Of a DNA stretch of 64,000 nt, positions 42,987 through 55,047 are shown piece after piece. Positions within the stretch are counted from its first letter, which is position 1. The number at the start of each line of letters is the position of its first letter. The stretch covers positions 6,916,673 through 6,980,672 of the forward strand of contig CM036245.1 of the NCBI GenBank assembly GCA_020698575.1. The letters are read 5' to 3'. A model generated the notes under the pieces. It searched no databases and had not been told where the DNA came from. It saw only the letters and a program-made list of their open reading frames with translations. Source of the DNA: Bostrychus sinensis (Eukaryota > Chordata > Actinopteri > Gobiiformes > Eleotridae). The translations under genes were made by a program, and so were the position numbers.

Positions 42987-45900
42987 TTGTAGAACACTTT
43001 TAACATCATTGCTGTTGGAGGAGGAAGTGACTGTAATGACTGTGATAAATTTGTAATCACATTGTCCGCTTACCACACTTTGTCAGATCGCTTACCTTTT
43101 GGAAACTATGGCAGTAGGGACAATCATCTCTTGCATGAAGTTGCAAAAAGTTATACTGCAGCTCATAAAAACTTTGTCTTGGTTTATTGGTACTATGTCC
43201 TTTGACTCTAAGGCCCCATAATCTTCAGAAAATAAAATATTTCCTTTGACAGATCTGCTTTGTAGTGTGCATTAATGTCCTTCCTAATGCAACCCTCTCC
43301 TATTATCAAGGCTTGCTCAAGGCAGAGCTGCTCCGTACTCGAGTAAACTGTGAAAACAGCGTACTCACTGAAAACCATGACAACCTCTGTCTGAACAGTG
43401 ATTGGCTGTCTGTCGGTCACATGTCAGCTGACCCACGATCGCAAACTAAGACACTTTTATGTCTCACTTGCTCATATTTAGTCCAGTCTGTAATATGAGT
43501 ACAATTACTTACTTTTACTTAAGACTTTATGAGAATTACTCCAGAAAACCACAAGATCTTAAAGCGCCATTTACTGGACAATTACATGTACTGCAGGTTA
43601 TTCACACCCATTCTTGTTTTCTTCACACCTCAGAGTTTTTATGTAACTGCGAATCGGAGGTGACAGGACTGTTGTGTCCTTCTGGCCAACGGTGTTGCGT
43701 AAATGATAGATTTCACTGAAAACGCACTGCTTGCAACATTTATAATTTATTGCATTGTATAAAATTGCTTCTAAACATAGCATAAGATACCTAGTTAGTA
43801 ATTTATGTCCTTCTTGGTTGTCTAATTGCGAAGATGCTTTTGTGGCGGTTTGAAAAGTATGTATATAGATGACTGTGCTTACTGAAAATCCATTTAGGTT
43901 AAGTCACTCCAGTGTATTTGTGCCATTATACTCCTTTTTGAAAAACAGAGCGACTCCATGTATCGTGTAACCTTAGCCTCTCTGCTCCTGTGGCTCTTAC
44001 AAAAACAGAAAAAAATGTTTTGCAATTTAGCCTTCACTTCCCATTAACCCGGACCAGCCTGCGTCTGTGTGACACTCTCCCCTCGGTGTAACTCTAGCCC
44101 CGGCAGCCCACCGCTCACCTTTAATGACAAAAGCCAGGCCTCGCGCTCAGTTCATTAGCCGTTAGCGACGTAGCATTAGCCTTAGCTCAGCCCTGCACTT
44201 TGTCCAAGTCCGGGCTGCTCACTTACACATGACACACGTCTGCCTTTGAAGGCTTTTTCTGGTGGGAAAATATGTGAAAGTGTTTGGCTTTAGAAAAAAT
44301 GAATATGGTATTACTTATGTCATGATTATTTTTGCTGCAATTGTTTCTGACTTTACTTAATATCCATGACAAAGTCCACATGAAGTCTTTACAAGCTTTA
44401 CAGATTAATGACAGAACACATTCATCCTGAGAAATGGTATTCGTCCATGTTTACTGATGCTAGCTCCTGTGGGATTGGTCTAACACTTTGGTCATTGTTT
44501 GGGTTGGTTGTTTGTTTGTTTTTTACTCTTAGGCCCTCCTTTAAAAAAATCCTCTTAAAGCCCTTTTAGATCACTGGGCCACATTGAAAAATATAAAACA
44601 TAAAGAAAGTTTTGCTTTGTCCTCATCATACAGAGCTAAAGAGATTTCCTTTTCATATTTTTAACCCTCTAAATGCCAGTTTGTTTACATAATTCCACAT
44701 TTTTGTAATTAAAACATGAATTATTTACTATTTAAAGATGCTAAGTGTTTAGTTTTTTGTGTGTGTGCAGGATTACCAGTCTGGGACAGGTCTCTGATTA
44801 GCCCTTACACAGATTTTAATACATTTTTACTTTTTGTGCCATTACAAAAAGGGTCTGAAACTCAGGTTCTTCCTCTTAAAGCCCTAAGAGGCTGGCCTAT
44901 AGTCACTGTTCTCTAATGGAATTATAAGGAAAATATTTCCCACAATGCAAAGAGAAAATGGTGGATCTGGTGGTCATTTTTTTTGTTTGTGTGTTTTTTT
45001 TTTTTTATCCTCTGACTGACAGGGTTACAGAGGAATTAACATGATTTAACATTTCTTTATTGTAATGGCATTAGAGTGAAAATAAGTGATTTTAATGTAA
45101 GACCAAAAAGGGCTTCAAGAGGAATATGTGAGTTTTTTCTCTAGACAGTAAACAAATCTTTTTTTTTTTCTGTTGTGAAGCTGAAATTCTAAAATGAATT
45201 TATTAATAAACATCTTTGTCAAATATCATCACCCTAGCATAAGAAATGACAAAATGAGAGCTAAAACTAAGTCTGAAAAGCCCTAAAAGAGTGAGCGTCA
45301 GGGTTAACCCATTAATTGACAGTGAAAGTGTTTTAGCAGTTTCAACTAATATTTCAAAACCTTTCAGCTAAAACAGCCACATGTGTTTATATCTCCTTCC
45401 TACTTTACATCGCAACACTAGGTCCATCGTGTGTTGTGTGTTTTTCCTTCCTCTACTAAAAATAAGAGTTGTGTGGCAGTGTGTTACTGGTGTTTGACAG
45501 AAAACACATCATCTTTCGGCCTAATTGAATCTGCGACAGAATCATGAGGCCTGGTGTCAGCAGAGGATCCTCGTTATCGCTCATTAGCACTTGGGACGGC
45601 ACACATGTTCATCCGGAAATGTTGTTAAACCAAGACGAGGAGCTGTAAATCTGGCAGTATTACACAAATATATGATTGCTGTGAAACATGAACATAAATG
45701 CTTTGCAATAAGAAAGAAAGAAACTGTTTTATGGTCAGGCACTGCTTCAACTTCTCACGCAGGAAATGATCAATCTTTTCCTGCATCTACAAAATTTGTT
45801 AATTTCATTCTTAATTGATAGCCCCCCTCTCAGTCCTTAAACATTTTTTGTATATTTTTGAGTAGGTTATTATTATGGGCATTGTACATGAGTAGTGCTA

Positions 45901-46431
45901 TTTTATATTTGACTATATCTGTACATTTTAATGATTTTGACAGCAGAAAAATGTTATTTACTAATTCTATGGGAACCCAAGTAAAATCTGTGATAGAAAG
46001 TCATGAAAGAATGCTGTGTCTGGCATCAATATTTCACAAGATTTAAAAAAAAAAGTTTTCTAATCGAATTAATATCATAAATTCTAGCTGTATACTTTTA
46101 TTTAATTTCCTGTATTAAGATGTGTTTGGTGTCTCTGTTACCAAATGTCATTTTCCTGGGATCCATAAAGTTTTATGATTTTAATTAGAGTTTCTAAAAT
46201 TGTGTTTTAGTGTTGGTCATGTTCGTCCAAAATTACAGCCAGATGACTCGTATTAATGTGTTAATATCATAAGCAGCAGCTCACCGCCATGACCGCTTGT
46301 ATTTATGGATCCTGACTGTTTTTGTTGTCCTTCACCAGGGGTCTGCAGCCTTCCAAAACCAAACTGTTACCAAAAATAAAATAAAAAAATCTGTTAAAAG
46401 CTGCAACTAATTTTAATGCACTATAGTCGCT
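42987..46431. other. Long stretch without a gene; candidate conserved blocks
   Basis: About 3.4 kb of single-copy, mostly AT-rich sequence. Blocks at 44030-44240 and 45470-45620 are balanced in composition and hold words such as CGGCCTAATTGAATCTGCG and GCTCATTAGCACTTGG that resemble homeobox-rich conserved non-coding elements. Similar sequence at 46230-46330 includes TCGTATTAATGTGTTAATAT. Short frames are present throughout, none domain-like. Confidence 0.3.
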
Positions 46432-47438
46432 GAGGTGTCCAAACTTTTTTCAAAGGGGGCCAGATTGAAAATGTGCAAATGTTTGAGAGCTGACTGTCCC
46501 TCCTGATATTGTCAAGCAACTGAACACACATACAGTATAAATTCATTCAAGAATTTTGTTTTCAAAAGCCAAATAATTATAAATTATTTTCTCTGACAAC
46601 ACAATCTAAAAGAAGTCCCAACAAAATAACATCTTTGAACATAAAAACCTCAAACAGCAATTACTTTTTATTCTGCCCTTGCTATTTCCCCTTGCTAGGC
46701 AGATAGCTAACTCCTCCAATGATGACAAGTTGATTTTTAGTTGATTTTATTTGACACCACTGAAAGGTAAAACTGTAAAACAAAATAATCCAAATCAATA
46801 TGGTTTACACATATATTTTGTAAAATAACCACATGTTCACGTGACTCATTAGCATACACCATATGAACACACACAAAGCTAACATGCTAACGCTAGCGGG
46901 CTAATTGCTAGCTTAAATGCTAACGACAGAGCAACACATAATTTGACATCTTTCCAACAGCAAACATCACAAAACGACAGAGACACTTGGTCCTGAGTCT
47001 AAACTGTAAACTATCATATATATATATATATTTTTAAACGTACAGGCTGTGCTCGCTCAGGGCACAGAGCAGCCTTAGCAGAAGCGAGTCCCGTCCTCGA
47101 CTTGCCTAACAGGAAGTGAATTTGCGTATTTCCTATTGCCCTTTCACAATATGAACCAAAATTAAACTATTAAAAAACATATGTAGCTGTTACATTAACC
47201 ATTAAAACACAAAAAATAACTATGAGATGGCTCTCAAGGAGCCAGAACACTTTTCAACCAACTATTTTGAAAAGACACTGCGCAGAGTCGTAGATGAGAT
47301 GCACAGTTGTACAGACAAAGCTACAGAAACACTGTGTGGAGGTGTGGGTGGGCCATAAGTAATGTCATAGAAGCTGAGGGCCAAATTAAATCTAAGTTCG
47401 TGCCACAAACGGCCCCCGGGCTACACTTTGGACATGTC
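46432..47438. mobile_element. hAT-like element, family 5, decayed
   Basis: The left end GAGGTGTCCAAACTTTTTTC with GGGGGCCAGATTGAAAATG, and the right end ACGGCCCCCGGGCTACACTT with TGGACATGTC, are imperfect inverted repeats of the GGTGTCCAAACT type. The interior is AT-rich with a short TA run near 47018-47032. No transposase fragment was recognised and the target duplication is lost. Confidence 0.65.
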
Positions 47439-47606
47439 TGCTCTAACTGAAATATATGTGAGTGGAAACTAACAGAGAACTGTAAATACTGTGCCTTTTA
47501 TCTCTCAGAGAACTAGAGTTACATCCTGTAACTTTTTCCTGGTGCTCTTCCAATCAGTCTGCGCTCGCAACTACGTGGACAACTGAGGCTAAAACAGGTT
47601 AACAGA

Positions 47607-48033
47607 TAATGCTGTGTTTCAGTTTTTCTCTGAAGTCGGACCTTGGAGTGACGTTATCTCTGAGTTACCGCGGCCAAGTCGGAAACAATAATGACAACAA
47701 TGACAAATACAAATTAGACTACTGCGATGATGATGAAAAATCTAGCAAAATGTGGCATATGAGCTTAATTAATTAAATCAAGCAACGTTGTTATATTTAC
47801 GAAGTGTAGAGAATGGAGCTAGCTGTTGTTAGCATTAACGCGGTTCAGTCGTTAGCAAGGTTAGCAACATTACAGCGCATTTTATAACAGCAGTGGCTCT
47901 CATGGGAAAATAACACTAGCGCTATTAAAAATATAGTTATGTTTTCCACTTTTTAGTAATGCAGCCATGTTGGATTTTCTAACTCGGGTTTGGCGATTGC
48001 TACCTGGAAATTCAGACTTGGAACGCAGCATTA
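47607..48033. mobile_element. TIR element with TAATGCTG ends
   Basis: The left end TAATGCTGTGTTTCAGTTTT with GAAGTCGGACC, and the right end AATTCAGACTTGGAACGCAG with CATTA, are inverted-repeat related. Inner words CAAGTCGGAAAC and AACTCGGGTTTGG are also characteristic. No target duplication found. Confidence 0.6.
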
Positions 48034-48511
48034 GTCCACAGCCTGAACCGGAAAACAGGGAGTATTTCACACTGACAAGATGATGCAGATGCAGTTTGTT
48101 TTCTAGTCGTCTACTTATTTCTTCAGTGACTTTACATAACCAGATAACCAGGGCTAAAGAGCCGCATGCAGCACTAAAACCATTGGTTGCAGATGTTTGT
48201 CCTACACCTAGACCTAAGCAGTGTAGGCCAAGTTCAGTTGAGCTGTTTGTCTTTTCTTGTGTGAAAGAACTTCCGAAATGCGTCCAGTGTTGCTCAGGTG
48301 GATCGCCGGTGATTAACTCAGTCCCAGTGTGTAATTGTTTCAGGTTACAGAGTTAAGCCATAATGTTGTTAAAGACCTAATGTGAAGCGTTAGCCACTAA
48401 CAAACAGAGAAAATTACATTACCTGAGCTTTTAGCCTTAAACTCTGGACGTTGTGTGAGAAAAGATGTCAATGAAAGCCACATGTGTATTTTATATGAGT
48501 TTCCAGAGTTA
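48034..48511. other. No gene recognised
   Basis: Single-copy sequence with one 86-codon frame and no features. Confidence 0.4.
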
Positions 48512-48912
48512 CACTGCAAAAAATCAATATCTAGCATTAGTTAAAATTACTTGAATTTGGATTATTAACCTTGATTTGAGTAATGTTTTATTAAATTAGA
48601 TTTATTTACTAATATGTCTAGATGATTTGACTTGTTTCAAATTATTTCTGTCTTAATTTTAAACCATTTTTACTTATTTCAAGCAAAATTATCTGCCAGT
48701 GGGTTAAGTGGAATTTTCCTACCCCATTGGCAGATAATTTTGCTTGAAATAAGTAAAAAAAATGGCTTAAAATTTACACAGAAATTATTTTAAACAAGTC
48801 AGATAACCTAGCCTAGTAAGTAAATTAATCTAGTAAAAAAATACTCAAATCAAGGTTAATAATCTGAATTCAAGTCATTTTAACTAATGCTAGATATTGA
48901 TTTTTTGCAGTG
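48512..48912. mobile_element. Fold-back MITE, about 190-bp arms, TA-flanked
   Basis: The whole 401 bp is one near-perfect inverted repeat: ends CACTGCAAAAAATCAATATC and its complement, arms meeting around AATTATCTGCCAGTGGGT and CCCCATTGGCAGATAATT, loop about 48704-48721. TA lies on both sides (48510-48511, 48913-48914). TA duplication suggests mobilisation by a Tc1/mariner-type enzyme. If transcribed it would fold into a hairpin of about 190 bp. Confidence 0.92.
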
Positions 48913-49179
48913 TACTTAATTTTTAAGCATTCTTTATATTTTGGTTGCTCCCTTTTTCTTTAGGGGTCACCACAGTGAACCAGTCGGACATTGATTTGGC
49001 AGGTTTTTACACCAGATGCCCTTTCTGTCTCTGTCTGGTGACCCTCCGATTGAACTTTTTTACCTTATATAAACTGTTCTGGAGTTCGTGCAGTGGCTAA
49101 ATCAGTTGTTGTGGGCTGAATGTGGTGTCTCTGGGCTGAAAACGACACTTGCAAGTCTGAGCGTCACCGTCCCGGTGTC
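48913..49179. other. Retroposon body fragment
   Basis: GGGGTCACCACAGTGAACCA followed by TTTACACCAGATGCCCTTTC (48963-49026) resembles the body of a common fish SINE-like repeat, also seen at 49795. The rest is unassigned. Confidence 0.5.
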
Positions 49180-49785
49180 ATGGAAGTCTTGGGTCTCGTG
49201 AGAAAGCGGCACATCGCGGTTAGAGCCAAACAACAAGCTAGCAAGGGCTTTATTTCTTGATTTTTGTCATGGCAGAGCGACCAAATGGAAGAAAAAACCT
49301 TGTACTTGTACACGGAGGAGAGAATGACAGTAAAGTCGAGCAAGGGAACATATAGCGGTCAAAACTGGTGAAATTCCCATTCATTTTGCCCATTGACGAA
49401 AAATGCATATATTAAGAGTTTAAAAGCTTGACAAGGGCTAATCAGCTCTGTGGTAACTCATGATGATAACACAATTTCTATCAAAAAAATTAACCAACAC
49501 TTGAAAATTCAGCAGAATGCTTTTATAACTTTGCCTTTTCACAAGTTTCAGATTTGTTTTTATAGCAAAAGGAATTGTTTATGGTCTTGAGCCATTGAAC
49601 TTTTAAAATACGGCTTTTTTGGAAAAGTCCATGGGGAAAATAAATGGGAATTTTACTTCCGGGAAGCCGGGCGGTCACTGTTGAGCTCCATTAAAAATAG
49701 TGCTTTACTCCGAAATGTAGGACTCTAGAGAGGAAAATTATACAAAAATAGCAAAGAAACAACAAAGTTACATAGTTCCCCCTCA
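49180..49785 (+). mobile_element. MITE family C copy with an internal insertion
   Basis: GGTCTCGTGAGAAAGCGGCA, CATGGCAGAGCGACCAAATG and the right end AACAAAGTTACATAGTTCCC match 12405-12712. Between about 49358 and 49680 lies unrelated sequence with inverted AAATTCCCATT and AATGGGAATTT near its ends, which looks like a nested small element. Confidence 0.62.
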
Positions 49786-49794
49786 AAGGTCACC

Positions 49795-49912
49795 ACAGCC
49801 GACCAGTCGCACAGTGATTTGGCAGGTTTTTTTATGCCAGATGCCCTTCCTGTTGCAGTGTTGGCAATGTGGGTGAAGAATGCTTAACCCATTGTGCCAC
49901 TGTCGCCCACTT
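49795..49912 (-). mobile_element. SINE fragment
   Basis: On the minus strand it begins GGGCGACAGTGGCACAATGG, an A-box-like head akin to the SINE at 11905-12050, and ends in the GGGCATCTGGCATAAAAAAA-type body. The B box is lost. Confidence 0.6.
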
Positions 49913-50802
49913 TTCAAGAGGTATTTACAGCTAAAGTTGCGTAAGTGGCCTCTAGTGTGTTCTTCTAACAGGTGTACCTAATAAAGTGTCCAGTATAGAA
50001 ACCCGGGCCTGTACTGTCCCGCACGAACTTGCACTATCGCACATGGAAGTGGCGTGTTTACAAGTTTGTGTTGAGTTTTTCCTGGCTGCAGACTCCGCAC
50101 TGTCCTTCAAAAAAAACAAAACAAAAACACACGTCCCATGATCGCTGCAGCACATCTCTTATATTTGTTATCACTCATGCTCCAGTCCCGGTTTACACTC
50201 TCTCCCCAAAGTGTCCCGCTGGCCCGTCCGTCCGGAAACCTTCTGCTGATCTTAGATTCGCCGAGCAATAAAAACCCGCTGCGACGTTGCCTTGGACAAA
50301 TAAACCAGGCCCGAGTGTTGATGTTAGGACGTCCGAAGAGACAGGCAAACATGGAAAAGGCGTTTGGATTTTGGGAGTTTTAGAGGTAATAATAGTTGTT
50401 GAACCTCGCTGCTTCCTGACGGAGTTTCCGGCGAGGTTGTAAACATGCCTGTGTGTGTGTCCCGTGGGAGCTGGATAAGTCAGAGAAGTGTTTATGAATG
50501 TTTGTGTGTCTGAATGTGGAGCTTGTAGACGGGATGGAGGTCAACAGTTCCTCTTCACTCGGAGCCAAGTGCCCAGCTGCTCAGAGGTGTCTGTTTACGG
50601 CTGTTCACGGGACGAGCAGAGGCTGGAGGTGGTGGAGCGGACAAGTACAGACCTAACCCCTAAAAAAAACATACTGCTAAAATAAGAAAAGAAACTAAAC
50701 CTGTACCAATTCCTCAATGACAAATACCTGTAACAAAATTTAGTCGACAACTTAAAAAAAAGGGTAATTCATTGATAATATTAATACAGATTTTCTTATA
50801 CC
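49913..50802. other. GC-balanced single-copy sequence, no gene recognised
   Basis: After a repeat end at 49965-49995 (AGGTGTACCTAATAAAGTGT), the block 50000-50650 has higher CpG and frames of 60-81 codons on both strands, none with a domain or splice logic. Could be regulatory DNA. Confidence 0.35.
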
Positions 50803-50806
50803 TTAA

Positions 50807-51244
50807 AGTGGTTCTATTATGCTTTTATTCATATTTTTAAACCAATCTTGGTCCCCTCTAGGACAGCAGATTGTTTTACAGCCTTTAAAAACATTATGTG
50901 ACTAAAAGAAAGTGTTTTTAATAAGTACTCTACTGGTGTTGTGAAGAGACCAGCAGAGGGCAGCAGAGCGTTGCAGTCTTTTGAACATTATCAAAGAAAA
51001 AAAAGCACTTTTATCATAAAAGTAAAAATGTCTGTGAGGAATCCGTGGAAACAGAGCTGTACACTGTTTTTTTTTGGATAAATGAATGAGAGCAGACTGG
51101 AGGTAGAGGGCTTGTTGTTGATTGGTCAGTGCTTCCTGGAGTGGGCGAAGGTTTGTGAAACTGAGCATTCGGAGGCCTCAGAACCTCAGTCCCAGAGAAT
51201 ACAGGATTTCTCATAAAAAGTTGATTTTGCAGAGTATATCCTGT
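50807..51244 (+). mobile_element. MITE family A copy, TTAA-flanked
   Basis: TTAA at 50803-50806 and 51245-51248. The left end AGTGGTTCTATTATGC and the right end complementing ACAGGATATACTCTGC are imperfect inverted repeats; the interior shows all family blocks. Confidence 0.86.
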
Positions 51245-51334
51245 TTAAAGAGAAGGTTTATCAGGAGGAACAGTAAGTGGTACAGTAGCAGGGATGTAAC
51301 TCTGCTAAAGTTTGTCAAAAATTGGAAATAACAT

Positions 51335-51400
51335 CAAACGATACACGAGTACACGAGCACGTTGCAGGGGCTACTTGGAAGTATTTGATATGAAATTATT
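51335..51400 (+). mobile_element. hAT-like family 2 end fragment
   Basis: GTACACGAGCACGTTGCAGG with GGCTACTTGGAAG matches the sub-terminal region of the element at 42367 and the fragment at 55770. The terminal CAGTG is missing. Confidence 0.55.
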
Positions 51401-52535
51401 TGGCTTAATTTTTTAACTTTTGCAACCTATAAAAGACAATCTCAAGAGTCTTATTTACTGATGAAATGAAGGTGAAATTGTAAGAGAATATTTTTTGAAT
51501 ACTATACTATATATACTATATTTTCTTACATATTTTTTTAGCTAATTATAATACTGTAGCTTGTTTCAAATGGTATTTATTAAAATGTTGTTAGCTTTTC
51601 ATTATAGTTATTTTGTTATGAGTTTACGATGAATCTTTATTCATTTTGTAAGTTTATTTATTTTATATGGCCATTTTTTTACAGAATCAGACCAAACTGC
51701 ATGTAATTGCAGTATAGTGTGTATATATTTCTGAGTATGGGGTGAGTTGACTGCTGCAGGGCTGTTTTATTTTTATTTCTTTAATAGAACTCATGATGCA
51801 TACAGAAAAACATAATATATTGTAATGTATATAATGTAAAAATAGCAGTTTCTCCAAATACGCCTCATCAGCAGTTCTCTAAATTTATCTCTAATTGATT
51901 TTTCGCAGCTCATAAAGTCTGTAATCCATCACCGCGCACACACAGGACTGATGTAAGCCCAGTGTTAACAGATACACAACAGCTTTTCACGGGACACTCC
52001 GGTTTGGTCCTACACTCAGCTGTAAATATTTGGACAAAGAGGGTGACACAGACACGGGGTAGACTGAGAGGGACTGTCCCACGGCTGGTCTCGGAGGAGG
52101 ACTTTTGGCGCCTGTGTGGAGTGGACGTGTAAATACTGTGTCACATCAGGACGTGTGTAGTCAGGCTGTCCCAGGGCAAATATAATGTGGCTTTATTAAC
52201 AAAAATTTATTTAGTCACAGTTAATCCATTTGGAGACATCTCTGCTTCATTTTTGTAACACTTTTTTTGCTCCTTTCTTTTATCAATATCCTATTTTTGT
52301 TTAAATATAGGTTACTAGTGGATGATCATGATGCAAATGGCCCTATCTTGCAATGGTACAGAATCCTCTCATACATTGGTTGAGTTTTACACCAAAAATT
52401 AAATTCTTCCTTCCTATTACTGACCTTTCATTAACATTTTAACAAAATCTAATCTTTACATGTTGTCATTTGTTCCTTTACTGTCTCGTTGTGGTTTGGG
52501 GCCCTATCTTGCAATGGTACACAATCTTTTAAAGA
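51401..52535. other. No gene recognised
   Basis: AT-rich sequence. The phrase CCCTATCTTGCAATGGTACA occurs twice, at about 52343 and 52503, and a relative lies at 6328; it may be part of an unrecognised small repeat. Confidence 0.4.
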
Positions 52536-52539
52536 TTAA

Positions 52540-53051
52540 AGGGGCTCTATTATGCTTTTATTCATATTTTTGAACCAATCTTGGCCACCTCTTGAACAGC
52601 AGCACAGCCTTTAAAAACACTGATGAAAAGAATGTTTAGGGCACCAGAGTATTGTGATCTTTTGAACACAATACAAAGAAAAAAAGCTCTTCACTTCCTT
52701 AAACTTTTTGTATGATGCCATTTTAACAACAAAATGAAAAATGTCTGTGAGGAATCAGTGGAAACAGAGCTGTATATGTTTTTTTTTTATAAATGAATGA
52801 GAGCAGACTGGATGTAGAGGGCTTGTTAATTGGTCAGTGCTTCCTGGAGTGGGTGGGGCTTCGTGGGAGAGGCGGGGCTTCGTGCAACAGAGCGATTTGA
52901 GGCCGCAGAAACTCAGCGCCAGAGGAGCATACAGGATTACTCAAACAGGCATGAATGAAACAAACTTAACTCCAGGTCTGTTTCTGATGAGGGAACATTA
53001 TAACATGGGAGGTAACTCTGGAAAAAGTTGATTTTGCAGAATACAGCCTCT
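52540..53051 (+). mobile_element. MITE family A copy, best preserved, TTAA-flanked
   Basis: TTAA at 52536-52539 and 53052-53055. The left end AGGGGCTCTATTATGC and the right end complementing AGAGGCTGTATTCTGC are the clearest inverted repeats in the family. At 512 bp it has no transposase. Confidence 0.9.
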
Positions 53052-53055
53052 TTAA

Positions 53056-54038
53056 AAAATATATATTGGATTCAAAATGTGATAAAGGGATACATCCTCA
53101 TCAAAATCTCAATTACTTTTTGAGTTTTCTTGCTAACAGACTAAGAAACCAACCAACAGCAGCAGCACAGTATCAACCTCATTTGCAGCCATACTAAATC
53201 CTACATTTAAACGGGACATATTTCTGGTTGGACCCTCTCACCTCTCGCTGTCCTCAGCCGTGACCCTCTGTGGCCAGTGGCTTTTGCTCTGCTCCAAAGC
53301 CAATGAAAAGGAAGAGAGCTTTTTACAAGTGTCCCGCCTGTGTCTAAGTGTCTCCTCTCAGCGTAAAAGCTCGCCCAGGGAAGAATGAAGTGAGTATTTT
53401 TCAGATTCAGATTCAGCAACTTTTGGGTCAGTGCCTTCATCAGGACATGTGTTTTTGTATTTTTTTTTTTGCTCTGTATACAAAAGTGTGTGTGTGTGCC
53501 TTGTAAACACCACAGCGCGGTTAAAAGGGTGCACAATATGAGAAAATGGTTGCCGTCAGGGATCTGCGTGTGTCTAAGCCCGGCTCAGACGCTCATCTCC
53601 TCACGTAGCCTCGCCCTTTACCCAGCGTGCTTTGCGCTCGCGTTTATCCCTCGCACACCTTCACGGGAAGTTCAGCCGGGCCCCGCAGTCATAGGGCCCC
53701 CACCCAGCACTGCTTAGACTTAGAGAGACAGAGGAGCGGGGTCAGGGAGATGTCACAGAAGGGACACAGGGTCCACCTAAATTGGTCACATTATTGCAGA
53801 GTTTAGTGGTTATATTGATTAACATAGAGGTTAACTAAAGGCAGCGGAGTGGTCAAAGTGGTTAAAGCAATAGAGTTGGTTGTTTGTTGAGAGATGTGAG
53901 GGCAATGGAAAGAGTATTTACCCCTGAACTAGAATATTCCTGGTTCAAGGCCATGTCTGGGCACGAACTGCAAGATGGGCACAAAGCCTGAGTGAAGGTT
54001 TGCACTCTCCTTGTGTTTTTAGTTGTACTCATAAACAG
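53056..54038. other. No gene recognised
   Basis: GC-balanced block 53200-53720 has frames on both strands but no domain. A short GT run is at 53488-53499. Confidence 0.4.
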
Positions 54039-54115
54039 CAGTGGAGGAAGTACTCAGTTTCTTCACTTCACTATCTCATGAAAATTTCTACTTAAAAGTA
54101 CTAACTTTCCAAATG

Positions 54116-54632
54116 CATGGTTAAAATATGTTATCTTAGTGTTGCATTGGTGTGCTGGACTGCCTGTAATATTCTGTACTGTGCAAAATCTCCCTATATT
54201 TATGTAATTGTAAACATAATTGCAAAAATATATTATTTCTAGTTGGTCCATAGGAGCATATTTCCTTACTTAAATGTGTGCAGGTACTAAAGTGCGCTAC
54301 TGCATGTGTTTTGTGTGTAAACAGTTTCTGACGTCTTTGTATTTGCATAGTTTATCTTTACAACAACCCCCTTTTCTTTTTCTTTAATTGACTTTTTATT
54401 ATTATTATTATTAGCTTAGTTATTTGTTTATTTTTAGGTATATGTACTGTATTGTGTATATGGGTGTATGTATATGTGAGCGTGTGGCTGTGTGTATTTG
54501 TTTTGTTTTTTTTTTTGTTTTTTTTTGTGCTGTATAATTTGATTAATGTTGTGACTAACTATTGAGTCTGGTTTTCGACTGTGCTTATTTTTGCATTGTA
54601 AATGATAAATATATTTGAAAAAAAAAATAAAA
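54116..54632 (+). mobile_element. Poly(A)-tailed retroposon with 13-bp target duplication
   Basis: AACTTTCCAAATG flanks the insert at 54103-54115 and 54633-54645. The insert ends with AAATATATTTG and an A-rich tail. Such long duplications with a poly(A) tail are the hallmark of L1-type retrotransposition. The insert has no frame; it may be an L1-like 3' end or a retrocopied untranslated region of a cellular transcript. Confidence 0.85.
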
Positions 54633-54668
54633 AACTTTCCAAATGTACTTGCAAATAAAAACGTAAAA

Positions 54669-54926
54669 GGACCACACTTTATTTTACACTACACTTTTTA
54701 CATTGTATCTACCTCATTAATTACAATGTAACAAACCGTGTAGCTAACTGTAATAACATGTAACTACATTGTACTTACATGATGGAATTAAGTGTTAGGG
54801 TTAGTCAATTCCATCATGTAAGTACAATGTAGTTACATGTTATTACAGTTAGCTACACGGTTTGTTACATTGTAATAAATGAGGTTGATGCAATGTAAAA
54901 AGTGTAGTGTAAAATAAAGTGTTACC
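54669..54926. mobile_element. MITE family D, perfect-looking fold-back copy
   Basis: Arms 54669-54789 and 54807-54926 (about 120 bp each) are inverted copies around the loop AAGTGTTAGGGTTAGTC. Arm words include AACAAACCGTGTAGCTAACT and ATGTAGTTACATGTTATTAC. The right end is AAAGTGTTACC; the left end is a mutated relative. Few arm mismatches, so it is either young or homogenised. Confidence 0.92.
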
Positions 54927-55047
54927 AGACTAAAAGTATTTTGCACAGTATTGGGTAATGAAAAGTACTCAAGTAAAGTACAGATACATGAAAATTGTAC
55001 TTAAGTAAAGTAACAAAGTACTTTTGCTTTGTTAAATTCCACCACTG

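Larger units (their letters stand above)
54039..55047. mobile_element. AGTACT-type TIR element, family 6, carrying two younger insertions
   Basis: The left end CAGTGGAGGAAGTACTCAGT and the right end complementing CAGTGGTGGAATTTAACAAA bracket words such as AAAGTACTCAAGTAAAGTAC. CAGTGG ends suggest a hAT-like element but no target duplication is evident. Inserted within are a poly(A) retroposon (54116-54632) and a palindromic MITE (54669-54926). Confidence 0.75.

Noticed and set aside
54790..54806. Interstitial telomeric repeat in the loop TTAGGGTTAG
   Set aside because: Only one and a half units, and the word belongs to the MITE loop.
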